DNA from: Tenebrio molitor
Lineage: Eukaryota > Arthropoda > Insecta > Coleoptera > Tenebrionidae
Direction: 5' to 3'
Assembly (NCBI RefSeq): GCF_963966145.1
Contig: NC_091047.1
Span: forward strand, 8,680,001 to 8,744,000
Length of the DNA stretch: 64,000 bases
Shown here: piece by piece, positions 13,001 through 24,419 of the stretch
Numbering within the stretch: position 1 is the stretch's first letter
Layout of the letters: every line of letters begins with the position of its first letter
Translations under genes and position numbers: made by a program
The notes under the pieces: generated by a model
Told to the model about the DNA's origin: nothing
What the model saw: the letters and a program-made list of their open reading frames with translations, nothing else
The model's database searches: none

Positions 13001-16000
13001 TTTGTTTCATTGCTACCCTCGATATATTTTCAAAAGGTCTACAAGGGCTGGTCTTTTTACAATAGTCTCGAGGGTCCGCTTGTAAATCTCCCTCTCAAAT
13101 TTCACGTTTTACATTGGAGAGATGTGTTCTAAAAATAGAATATATCGAATGATAATTAAAAAAACATTTCCCCCTTTTGTCCCGCAAAATTTAAATTTTT
13201 TATCATCGTTAGAAACAGTCGTGGTCTTCCCCCGCTTAATTTAATAGCAACTAATTAGTTATAGTTAAAACATTTTTACGAAGTTTAATGAGTCTCGTGT
13301 AAAGTCGTTAGCTATAACATGCACACCATTTTTTACTGCTTGTGCAGAAAAAACAATAATGGAGAAAAGATTGTGAAGTTCCGTTAAAAATTGTTCGCGC
13401 TGATTTTTTAAAATGCAATTCATAATGCGTTCATTTACAAGATGCAAACTCGAGGGAACTTCTCGAGGAACTTTAGTTTCCAAGTTATTTTACTCTACTA
13501 AAACGATAAGTTCCGCGGATGAAAATCAATTTTAAAACGATTAAAAATTTATTTCAAAATTGCTGTTTAAACTTTAAATTAATCTGTTAAACTGTACGAC
13601 GTTATTAAAAATGTTTTTTTTTTGCCTACTCAACAGAACTAACAGAAGTGATATGTACAAATAACTCGTGCTAGATTCTTCAGATTTTCAGAAATTTTCA
13701 AAATTACAAATACATTCCTGACACATTCCGGTCAGTTTACACGATTCGATCAGATGGATTTTTGTTCAACTTGTCTAATCTGGAAGCATCTAGTTTTCTC
13801 CGTTTATTTTTCTGTGCCACATTCACAAGGTCCATTTCTCATTAATCGTTCCATAAATTATACAAATCGTCGGTTGTTTGTCTTCATATTGTTGTTTAGA
13901 TGCCCCACCTATTTTTCTCGCCGCCCATGCTCGTTCAATCGCATTTACAATTGAACGATCGCAACTTGTGCAGCGAAAGCGTTGCATTTTGCATGAGTCT
14001 AAACGCGTTATTAAATATAATCTTAAAAAAAGTCCTATTTTTAGACCGTCACGTGTTATTTTTAGACTCTTCATCCATTGTGTGTGCGGTAAATACAATC
14101 ACCACCACTCTACACTATCATGTTATCTTGATAATAGATTCCCATCGTAATTTCGAATTGTTGTAACAGTTTCTGTTTAAATAATAAAACATTTGTTATC
14201 TTTACGTGATCGAAATGCCTGATGGTGGGCCGATATGACGAACGGTTTTTATCGCTCCCGGGGAAGGGATAACTTGGTAAGAGAAACACGGAAGAAGAGC
14301 AAAGTGATGATGCGCTTTCACTTGATGAAAATGACATGTTAAACACGTGAGCCCCATTTGGGTGTCGGTTATCGAATTCCGGGTACCGTCTTGGGTGTTT
14401 TTTCCGAATTGGGTCAGGTTGTAGGTTGGGGGTTGTCTGGACATCGATCGGGGGCCCAGGTTGCACGATAACGCGCGCCTTCGCCCTCTTCGGTGTACAT
14501 AATGCGTAAGTTCATTGTTTGTCGTTGCCATTAAAAGCGCGATTAAAACGATGATGCCGAGTAGAATTGGATAGGGTAGAGAGCCATATAGATGGAAAAT
14601 CAATAGGACGAGTGAGGTACGGCAAGTTTAGAAGTGAGTCGAGTCCAGGGGGTTGCCGCCGCCCCCTCTTGCAGTTATATGACGTCCGTTCTTCCTTACA
14701 CCCCCAGCCCGGTGGTGGAGCTGTAACGACGCCGAACGCCTGATGCTTACTAATATGCAATGCGGCAGCAGCTATGACAAATGTATATAAAAGCGCCCCT
14801 GGAAATAAAAATATATATACACAAAGAGAGAAAGAACCGGAGTTCGCCATTCCGCGATCAATACGTCGTGTTATACGTTTCGTATGTTTACGGGTCGGAT
14901 TCTTCACTTATTTGTCTGTAAGAAAATGATTTGTTGGTTGTCGACGGTGACGCAGGGGCGGCGGGGGCGGTATTGCCCGTTGAGTCATAAAATTATTACA
15001 AAGACACCAGGGAAACTGGAAATAGTAAAAGGAAATCCCGTTTCTCTCCGTGAAGTCTTCTGCAAACGACTTCATTTCCATCATTCTTCTTTTTTTTTAA
15101 GTGCTTATTTAGATGCCACATGTTCGCCTGTTCGGGAAGGGGTAGAGAATATAAAGCGGGGAAGGTACGTTTAGTGGCGTTTTTATCGTAAGTCGGAAAT
15201 TTATGGGGAAAATTTGTCATTAGGAATATTAAATTTACTATCAGCACGTAAATCATGCAGAAACTGTCCTTTTTGTAAATAGGTGCGCTGTAAAGTGTTC
15301 GTGAATCGGCACCGTCCACAATTTAATGAAAAAGTCTCGGGTACGGCTTATGCATTTATAAAACATTCCTAATTTTATTTAGTTGATTAAAAATGAAAAT
15401 TGATTATCGTAAACGCAGAACGAGAGGCTTAACGTGCCACAGTTATCGTAAATTATTAAAACAGGACTCTGTTTCTCCCTATCAATTTTTAAATACATAA
15501 TCATCACCCACTTTTCATTAATTATTGATTTCGATGTTTCGATTGTATCACAGGCAAGGCGTAAAGTGGAAATTAATTAATTTTGTCAGTGTTAATTGAA
15601 ATGCCAATTTGGAAGCTTCGAGTATCCACATTGTAAGTTGCAAAATTTAATTTTTCTTTGATTTTAACTTCGTAATAATTTATGGTTGTTTTGATTTGCC
15701 GTTAATTTTAATTAATCAATCATAAAAGATTAATCGGTTAATTTGTCATTTTATGCCCTTGTAATTTTAATTCAATGTAATGATACATAGTTATTAACAT
15801 GGCAACCTTAATTACTAAAGAAGACATGTTAACTCAACATTTAACATTTATCACAGACTCTTGCAGACTATTTTGTTGCAGCGTAACGGACAACTGATCG
15901 ATGAAGTTAAAATAAAAATATTGAAACGAAGAACTGTACACGATTTCCATGGTTCCAGAATAATTTTTCAAAATAAATATGAAACATGCCAGTAGAATTT

Positions 16001-16137
16001 ACTAGAAAGTTCTTTTACAACACTTGAACAATGGTCCAAAACTAAGAAGCCTTACTAAGACAAATATTGAATAATTATTGAAGTCGGTGCAATCGAAAAA
16101 AAATTGCACAATATTGCGAATATGACCAAAATCGATA

Positions 16138-16324
16138 GACTTCCTGAAACAAACATTTAATAAGAAGAACACTCAAATCGATTCATTTTTCCAAAGGTTT
16201 TGAATAAAATAAAATTAGACAAGCAGACAATTGACTTCCTGAAACAAACATTTAATAAGAAGAACACTCAAATCGATTCATTTTTCCAAAGGTTTTGAAT
16301 AAAATAAAATTAGACAAGCAGACA
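16138..16324. repeat. Two-copy 92 bp direct tandem repeat
   Basis: A 92-base unit at 16,138-16,229 is repeated, by eye without mismatch, at 16,233-16,324, with three bases between the copies (period 95). The unit starts with GACTTCCTGAAACAAAC and ends with TAGACAAGCAGACA. Perfect identity implies a recent duplication or an assembly artefact. No coding content. Confidence 0.85.
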
Positions 16325-19300
16325 TAGCCAAACAAAAAATCACAATTTCTTTACGTTGATTAGTTTGAAAGTACTGGTTCTTTGTAATATCAACATAATA
16401 AAATATTTTTTTAAAACTCATGTTCATATAATCTCATTGTCGAATAAATATCATTCGTGAAAGATACAATTGAAGATCAAAGAAAATGTAAGGAATATAA
16501 AATATTTTCAGGAAATATTATAATAGGTCTTTTATCTTCACATAATGTGCTACCGTTAAAAGTTCTTTTTATTTATTTACTTTTAAAAAGGTTTCAGCGA
16601 AGACGACATGCTTTCCATCTTACAAAAAGAATTGAGTTGCAATCTTGTGCAATTTTTACATGCAATAACAATAATTGGAATTTGCAGTTATCAAGATTTA
16701 TTTTTTCCTTTGTACGAGTTAAGATGTAATGCAATTTTGTTTGTTGTAAATGTTCTCAGTTGTGACTGCAAGAATTTTTGCCGTCTTGCCAGTGTTAACA
16801 AATGGCTCTTTTAATCATTCCACCACCTCTTCAGCTGTCACAGTTAACGTCACTTGAAAAAATAGTGCATTATAAATTTTTTTATCGCGACAGCATCAGC
16901 GATGAAGATCTGGTCTTGTCGTGTTGCCATTTGTGACAATCTCGCCAAATCGGCCATCAGCGACGATTTGGAGGGCGTCATCGTCTACAATAGTTGAAAA
17001 CAGTTGCGTTGCCAAACGGATATTGTAAATTAAAAGACAAGACCCCCATTCACATAATCCTCCAAACCTACTATTTTACATAACAGAAGCCGTCGTAGCG
17101 AGAGTGAAGGGTGGCCCGAGTTACGCATAATAAAGGGTGGTAGAAACCCAGTCGCTAGGGAAACACATTGTATATTACTTCCGGCGTGTAATTGGACTTG
17201 TTTTTTGATACACACACCCCCTGAAATTCGTATTAATCACGAACCGATTTTTTCCTGGTCGTTCTGGTGGTGTCTTCATGTCGGTGTAAATAGGGCGGGG
17301 AGGATGCTTCATTTTACTGTTCCAGTAAACACGGTGTTTAAATATGTCAGTGTTTATTTATAGTCGGACCGTGCTCTGGCAGTAGCCACTGCTGATTTCA
17401 AGAATTGGGATAATTTATTGCATTCGGAATGCACTAATTCAGTCGATAATAGTAATCAGCAATCAACAAACACGCTGCCATAAATGTACCGGGTTTAGAG
17501 TAATAACCTGTTGTGGGATTGTTCGTTTCAGAGGTTGTTCGTACGATTGAATCCCAGACACACCTACAGAGTGTGAGAGAAAATTAATCACGTGCTCAAA
17601 AGGCACACTTACCCAGCAGTCTCATTAATTTATAGAAAGAAAATTCAATCTTGCCCAACCGATGTTTTATTTTCTTTTCCTTATTTGTTCAACTAATTGG
17701 GACTGCTCTCGTCTGTAACGTAAAAGATTTGGGCGGAAACACGACGATTTTTGAACAGGAAATTGTTTAATTAAACGAAATTTAGTTCAACAACCTGGGT
17801 ACCGGTTCGCAACAAATATGAAAATTCGAGAAAACACGCACAAGCCAATCCTCGTGATTTCATTCGTTACGAATCGATTGTCGTCTCGAATTTTCTCCGA
17901 GATTAATTCAGTTAGGAAAACCTATTGCGTGTATTTCCAAGATTCCAGGCTACGTATTAGTCAGATTTACCATCTTGCACGTGTCGTTACAGTATTTTAT
18001 TTGACCGCAAGATAATGATTTATGCAATGTAGAACATTCTGTAATTTCCTATCGTTACACGGACTATATAATTGTAAGATAAATAAGGTGATTAATAAAA
18101 TCTAAACTCTAGTTTCATTCAATAAACTCACTTCGCAAGGTTTATTTTTGCAGTGTTTACTATTATTATTGTGCTGTCGGGGGAAAACTGCATGAATCAT
18201 CAACTAGAAATTGTCCATGTTATAATGACATATAATAATAATTAATGCATCAATTAATAGCTCTAACATATTTATCAATTTATCACATACAGAAATATGT
18301 TTTTTTCTGGCCTGGTTTGTTGTTGCCTGAGTTTGTTAGTGAATTATTACAGTTTATTAGATTGTTGTGAAACGTAGACCTCTCTTCTATTCAGATTTTG
18401 AAAATGAAAAATAAAAAAAAGTTTAAAATTAATATACACATACACCTGCAATAAATCAGTGCAGTAAATAAATTACTATGTACTTTCAAAATGTCTGCTT
18501 CATGAAAGATTAACTATAAATCATGTTACACATTCTAAACTAGAGTCGCTGAGTACGAACAAGGGATACGGTAGCTTTTAACTATGGCGAAAATATTTAA
18601 ATTACCAATTTTTTTTTTAGAAAAATAGGTACCGAGAAACTATACATATGGTGCAAGCTTCATAATTATTAAAATACAATTTACTGAGCACGAATCACTA
18701 CAAAATTAAACTTGTATACTTTCAAAAATAGACTCTTGCAACAGATATGTAACAAAGTACCTGTTACACTATTACTTGTCGAAATAGAAACATTTCGTCA
18801 ACAATAAAGTTGGCACCATCAGGATGATACCAGATATGATTAACCTACATTTAATTATTATTCCCTTGATTATGCCAAATTCGTTGACGAAACGTAGATA
18901 ATTGTGAAATACCCATATCCATTTTGTTTATAAAAATAACTGTAATGAGAATAACATCATATGTCACAGCGAGTTATTTTTATTTGGATGAAACCTACGT
19001 CACATTTTTATATTCGCTTGTCATAGACTTACCTGTCAATGTCATTAAATTTATGTTCATACATATTAAATCGACACAAATCTTGCTGTGATATTAATTT
19101 TGATGACTTTTACGTTAACAAAATACGTGGGATATTTAGTTGTAACAAATTTTCCCACAACGTTGTTTTCGAAAAAGTTCAATCAACTAATCGAGTAACT
19201 TCTTGTGGTGCTTTGTTGTCATTAATTAGTAAAGTTCTAATCTGATAAATCCGTTAGCATCACGAGCTCAGTAACATTCCGATGTGAATTTAATAATTTC

Positions 19301-20078
19301 AGAATATGTACTAATTTTTCTTTCCTGCTTTTTGCAAGTGGTATTAAAAATTTGACATTTCAGTTAAAAACTGGAATTTTTGAAATGTAATGAATGTTTC
19401 AGGTTCAATTTTTAATTACATATTTACAATACATTTTTGTATTTGATCGAGAGTCAGATAACAGACAACAGATAAATACGTAGAAAGGATGGTAGATATA
19501 AACGTATGTATAGTCACCAAGTTTAAAAAGAAAAATGAAATCAACGAGGAAAGAGTTGGCTAAAATATTCGAAAACGGAAAGCAAGTGAGGAGAAAAGGA
19601 TTATGAATGTTAAGTGCGTTAGGATGTTGTTTCCTAAGAAACTTTAGGGAAAATGGGGACTAGGACAATTGGTAACAAATAGATTAAGTGTGAAAGAGGG
19701 AGAAGAACAACTAGAATACAAAGGAAGAGTTATGATGTGTTTGAGGGATTAGTGTAAAAAATTTGTGGAAAGAATTATTCAGGGCTCGAAACGAAAAGGG
19801 TAGTATGTACAATAGTTTACAAAGAAAATGTACAGTCCGTAACTGTGAAGACTACATGAATAGATAAATGTGGAAATAACCGAAAAGTAAATAAATACAA
19901 TAATTAGAAAAAGAGGAAAATATTGTGAGAAATTCGTTCAACTCTCGTTAATAATTGAAATGAAACTTCACTCTAATTAAATTTTAGCCAAAAATTCAGA
20001 AAAGCCGAACCAGTTGATCGGTCGTTTTCGTTGATAATAACCCAATTCCACTCCCCACCACAATATGACGGATCTGTC

Positions 20079-20942
20079 TACCGGGTGTCCACGTAATAAA
20101 TTTAACCACCAATAGGATTCGTCAAAATAATCAATTTTTTTTATTTATCATTTTTTCCGCAAATTATTCCAAACAGTTATTAAATATAATTTGAACCATA
20201 AAATTCATACCCGCTCATGTGTTTACACATCCATTGATAACGAAAGCACGAAATAGTAATTTATTATACAAGTTTTATAAGACACCATTTTGTCGCACGC
20301 GTTTATTAGAGCATTAAAGCAAACACGTGCGACAAAATGGCTTATAAAACGAGTGTAATACAATATTTTTTCTATTTTGCCCCTATTTTAAATATTTAAA
20401 AAAAGTCCAAAACGTAATGCTAGGAAAATTATATTTGACAAACATAAAGGGTTGGTAACAGTGGTAACTAGACGAACAATTCAAGTTTTGAATTTAAAGT
20501 GTTTAATAATCACGTAACCAATACTCACTATCAGTTACTGGCAACATTAAAAATTCAAGTAAATGTTCCTGAAACCGGTATCGAAAAGAACTCCTTTTCG
20601 AAACCCGTTTAAGTGTTATAATGACTGTGTTAAAGGTGCAAAATAGAAAAAAAGAATTATGTACTCGAATGAAAAACAGTAAAAACTCCCAGTATTAGAA
20701 CAGCGATCGTTCTTTCTTCAAAAAACTGTAAATTTTGTACCCCACAAAAACATCTTCACTCAGTCTTTCGTTTCAATTCATGATTTGATTATTATTATCC
20801 CATGAGCGAAGTGTCAAATTAGGGGTTAAAAAAATGTAAAAAAAATATTCGAATAAAGAAAGATCAATATGTAAAAATTGTTTATTTTAAAGAGTTATAT
20901 TGGTAATTAAATTTATTACGTGGACTTCCATAACACCCTGTA
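20079..20942. mobile_element. MITE-like element with ~40 bp imperfect terminal inverted repeats
   Basis: The left end (CCGGGTGTCCACGTAATAA and following) is matched in inverse at the right end, which reads TTATTACGTGG...ACACCCTGTATA. The arms run for about 40 bases with a small insertion in the right one. The roughly 0.86 kb interior has no open frame of note and contains a separate palindrome at 20,273-20,350. This is a non-autonomous DNA transposon by structure; superfamily not determined and target-site duplication unclear. Confidence 0.55.
20273..20350. repeat. Palindrome (hairpin) nested in the MITE-like element
   Basis: TTTTATAAGACACCATTTTG on the left is complemented by CAAAATGGCTTATAAAA on the right, with a short AT-rich loop around 20,305-20,320. 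Weaker complementarity extends outward by some 25 bases on each side. It looks like a small fold-back repeat inserted into, or part of, the larger element. Confidence 0.7.
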
Positions 20943-22151
20943 TAGTATTCCATTTTTTTTTTGTCAAAGGTGGAACACGAGGTCAAAATTGTCACATATC
21001 TATTTCAATTTAGGAAAACTTGAAATTCAACCGTTTTTATTATACCGATTGGGACATCGCAGGCGAGAAATCGCGACTTCTAATTAATTAAAATTTCTAA
21101 TTTTTTTTGTTAATAAATAAGGCCGTAACAGTTTTGGTAGTTTTCTGATATTAACTGTTAATTTAACTATAAAGTTTTTACACTAAATGAATCTGTACCT
21201 GCTAGCGCATCTGGTGTCACAATTACAAATTTTGACTTTGTTGGCTGAATAATTCGCTTTTTTATTTAAACACAAATCAGACGCGTGATTTATGGCAAAA
21301 TGGTATAATTTGCCAACAAAAGGATCATTCACTAGTAGCCGACCGTTTTGAAGCGTCTTATTTACAGCTTTGCCATAAAATTGATAGTTCCCATTGTCCC
21401 TAAATTTACGACAGCACAAGTAGCAGGTCATAAAAAAATATTTTGAAAGTTAAAATGTAAAATTGCGTTTAATTCAAAATCTAATTGATGTTTTTTCCGA
21501 TGATTTCGTAAATAATTATAGGAGGTGAATCTGAGTAGGTCAGTAAAAAAATTAGAATTTGACTTTTGGTTGAAATTTACTTTTTACTTTTTTTTTTGGC
21601 TTTGTTTCTAAGTGAAAAATTATCAAAAAATTATGAAATGTACCTTACCAATACCCACCAAGTGTGAAAAATTTCTACAATTTTATTTAATTAATTAGAA
21701 GTCGCCATTTTTCGCCCACGCGTAACCGATGCCCCTACCGGTATTTTGTATTTGAATATGTAGTTATTAAATTAGTCAAATAATTAAATTTAATAACAAA
21801 AAAGCGTTCTGCAAATATAGTAAAACTTTATTAGTTCATGTAAAATGGGTGGGTACGTCGCGAGCCGTGGATTTAGGTCGTCACTATCATTTTGAAATTT
21901 CGTACTATTGTCACGAATTAAAATTGTTCCCTGCTTAGTTATTTATGTCCAATGTCAAAAAATGTTAGTAATACATTGAATTGTTAAGGGATTTTTTCGA
22001 AGATTGTTCAAAAGCATGGCCCCATATATCATATTTTAATAAGGTAAGAATTATTTCATTAATGAAGTAATTTAATTCCAGTATGTCGTACGTTTCCTTT
22101 CATGAATAAAATTTGACAAAGAAAACATAATAACAATTACTGATATACATA

Positions 22152-22398
22152 CAGTCGCGAGCAATAAATTTTGGTCGTCAAGGTCATTCTTTGACGCAAT
22201 CGAAAATGCTCCATTGTAAAACAGTCGTAAATGTCATAACCTATCATCATGTTGTATGACATTAATTGTCATTTTGTTCTCATTTGTTTGACACTTTGTT
22301 GACATGGGCATAATCAGGCAGGGAATTTTTTTAAATTTGTGACAATCTTACCAAATTTTGAAATGACATTGACGACCAAAATTTATTGCTCGCGACAG
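22152..22398. mobile_element. Tc1/mariner-type MITE (TA-flanked, CAGTCGCGAGC ends)
   Basis: A 247 bp element flanked by TA on each side. The left end reads CAGTCGCGAGCAATAAATTT and the right end is its near-perfect inverse, with one mismatch close to the tip. The inverted repeats extend about 38 bases, through GGTCGTCAA...TTGACGACC. There is no coding capacity. TA flanks and CAGT ends are typical of Tc1/mariner-mobilised MITEs. Confidence 0.75.
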
Positions 22399-22460
22399 TA
22401 CATTTTCATAAAGTAGAACGACTCAAATTAATTTAACCAAATATCTTTAGAGATATTTTC

Positions 22461-22805
22461 ATATTTGGTGGCGGAAACAAAAGACTGAGAAATGTCAGAA
22501 AATTGTATTGTCAGTGTCAAATTTCTCATAAACGCCGTAAAAAGGAATGTCTAAGTAAATTTAAATTTTCGCTAAATAGATTGAAAAAATAAATTCTAAG
22601 GAAACCAATTTTTATCAGTGGTTCAAAAGGAAAAGTTATTCTCATATAATCAAACGTATTACAAATTATTTCTCTAGTTCGACGATGAATAACTTTCTTA
22701 TTGCCAATTTGCTGCATTTCTGTCGAAATAACGAACGAACGAAATTTGACACTGACAATACAAATTTGTGACATTTTTCAGTCTTTTGTTTCCGCCATCA
22801 AATAT
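22461..22805. mobile_element. Fold-back MITE with ~65 bp inverted repeats
   Basis: 22,461-22,525 (starting ATATTTGGTGGCGGAAACAA) is complementary to 22,741-22,805 (ending TTTCCGCCATCAAATAT) with about five mismatches. The middle ~215 bases have no coding content. It sits only ~60 bp from the preceding MITE. No clear target-site duplication could be set, so the superfamily is open. Confidence 0.75.
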
Positions 22806-24000
22806 TAAAGTGATAGTTTTTTTGCCTGCTGTACCTAGGTAATTAATTTTAACAAAAAAGTAATACCCAATTTTTGTGGCGGTGAACAGTATTGATGCAT
22901 CTATAATGCCTTCATACAAATATAATTTAGTTTTAAAGTCATTTTCCTACTTGACACAAGTGACAGGACACCTGTATATGTATAAAGGGTGTTTTTTTTT
23001 AATTTGGCGTCGAAGTAGGCGTTGGAGAGTCTTACTTACTTGGGGTCATTATTATACGTCCACTTCCTCGGGTAGATTTTATAAAATTTAGTTGTGCTTT
23101 AGGGACAAATCTGCTGAAGTATCAAAAAATATCATACACATCAAATTAATGAGATGAAGTGGAAGAATGTTTGTATAAAACAACAATACCCAATTAAAGC
23201 ATGCAATTGCAGTAACTAGCAAACATATAAAAATTAATTGAATGCCCATCCAGACAATGATCAAAGCTGCCAAACACATAAAGCAGACAGTAGAAGGTAA
23301 CTCTTGTCAATCTTACTTTTTATCAGGTGAACGGATAGTAATGAACTCTTTGTTGAATATTTGGAGAATTTAAATATGTACATATTCAAATATTAGAATT
23401 ACTAAAATAAGTGCATATAGTGTTTAAACAAGAAAGTCTTGTGTAGCACGTTTCAACTACGACAAAAAACCGTAAAAAACTATTCAAGAAAAAGCAACTT
23501 CACCAATGCTAACTAAGTAACTAATGTTCGATAACACTTTGTTGGTCCACCGAAATGGGAACTGTCAAATTTTATGGAGGGGATGTAACAGCATAATTGG
23601 CTTTTAATAATCGATTAATTAATAAATTAATCAGAATAATGACGCGACTTTTGAGAAATATGTAGTAGGTACCTGAAGCGACATCGCCTACCTTGTTTAC
23701 CATACGTGTACTGCAGCTTTTTACTGTAAAAACACGGAAGTGAAAAGAAACCGAATGAAATAAATTAAATTTTAATTGCTTAGTTTTTTCCGTTTTCCGT
23801 TGCGCACAAAACAGACAAGACGACCTGCAGTGTCGTTCCCGGTGTCACTATCGATGACAGACAAAGAACCACAAACGTTGCGTCGATATCTATAATTCCC
23901 AATTTCACGGTGTAGAGATAGATTGGCTTCGTTTAATAATTTATTAGAATAGTTGAGCATTTAGTCATTGTTTTCGCTGCGAGCGCCTCACTTTGGTACC

Positions 24001-24337
24001 GCTGTCGCGTGCAAGTAAGTCGAAACCGCCTCTCTTCGTCCAATAAAACGAAGAGTGACGGCAGTCAGAGTGAATTTTAACAGCGATTAATGTCGGTACA
24101 GTCTTCGAAAATGCACCGGTACACGAAAGTAAACCGGTCGATTCAGGTAAATGATGGCCGGCCGTTCGTGCTTTGTTTTATTATTATTTTCGAACGTTGT
24201 TCATGTCGCTTTTTTGTCGTCGTTCCGCCGCCGCCCCCCTGCCGCCGCATGTGGAAATCATTATTGTTGCGATTAAACGAGTGTTTGTTTTTCAGATATG
24301 GACGAGTCGCCACTTTCCGTACCCTAGTCCTAATTAG
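24001..24337 (+). other. Candidate alternative first exon(s) of toutatis
   Basis: A GC-richer patch with good splice signals. An open stretch beginning with ATG at 24,090 runs 19 codons in frame to a donor (GATTCAG|GTAAAT, exon end 24,146). That donor is phase 0, and joining it to the toutatis acceptor at 29,434/29,435 keeps the reading frame, adding 24 residues before the usual methionine. A second small exon candidate at 24,296-24,337 has an acceptor (TTTTTCAG) and a donor (TTAG|GTGAGT) but contains a stop, so it would be untranslated. All of this is inferred from splice signals only. Confidence 0.35.
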
Positions 24338-24419
24338 GTGAGTTTTTGCGTTGGTGTCTTTTTTTGTTTTGAAATTCTTCGGAGACGACCGCGGCAATAA
24401 TTAACAAGTTTTACAATCG

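Larger units (their letters stand above)
4029..24000. other. Long AT-rich non-coding tract (probable first intron and/or upstream DNA of toutatis)
   Basis: Twenty kilobases with no coding region I can support. The open frames present (up to 142 codons, for example around 4840-5244, 7260-7688 and 14,110-14,907) lack domains, conserved-looking composition and splice partners. The tract does hold transposon-derived repeats, listed separately at 16.1, 20.1, 22.15 and 22.46 kb. If the 4028 donor pairs with the 29,434 acceptor, this is a ~25 kb first intron. A TATA-like string near 14,785 (TATATAAAAG) has no exon beside it. Confidence 0.5.

Noticed and set aside
14110..14907. Three overlapping minus-strand open frames of 118-133 codons with a nearby TATATAAAAG string
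   Set aside because: Frames overlap one another, contain no conserved-looking motif, and the TATA-like string lies where no exon starts.
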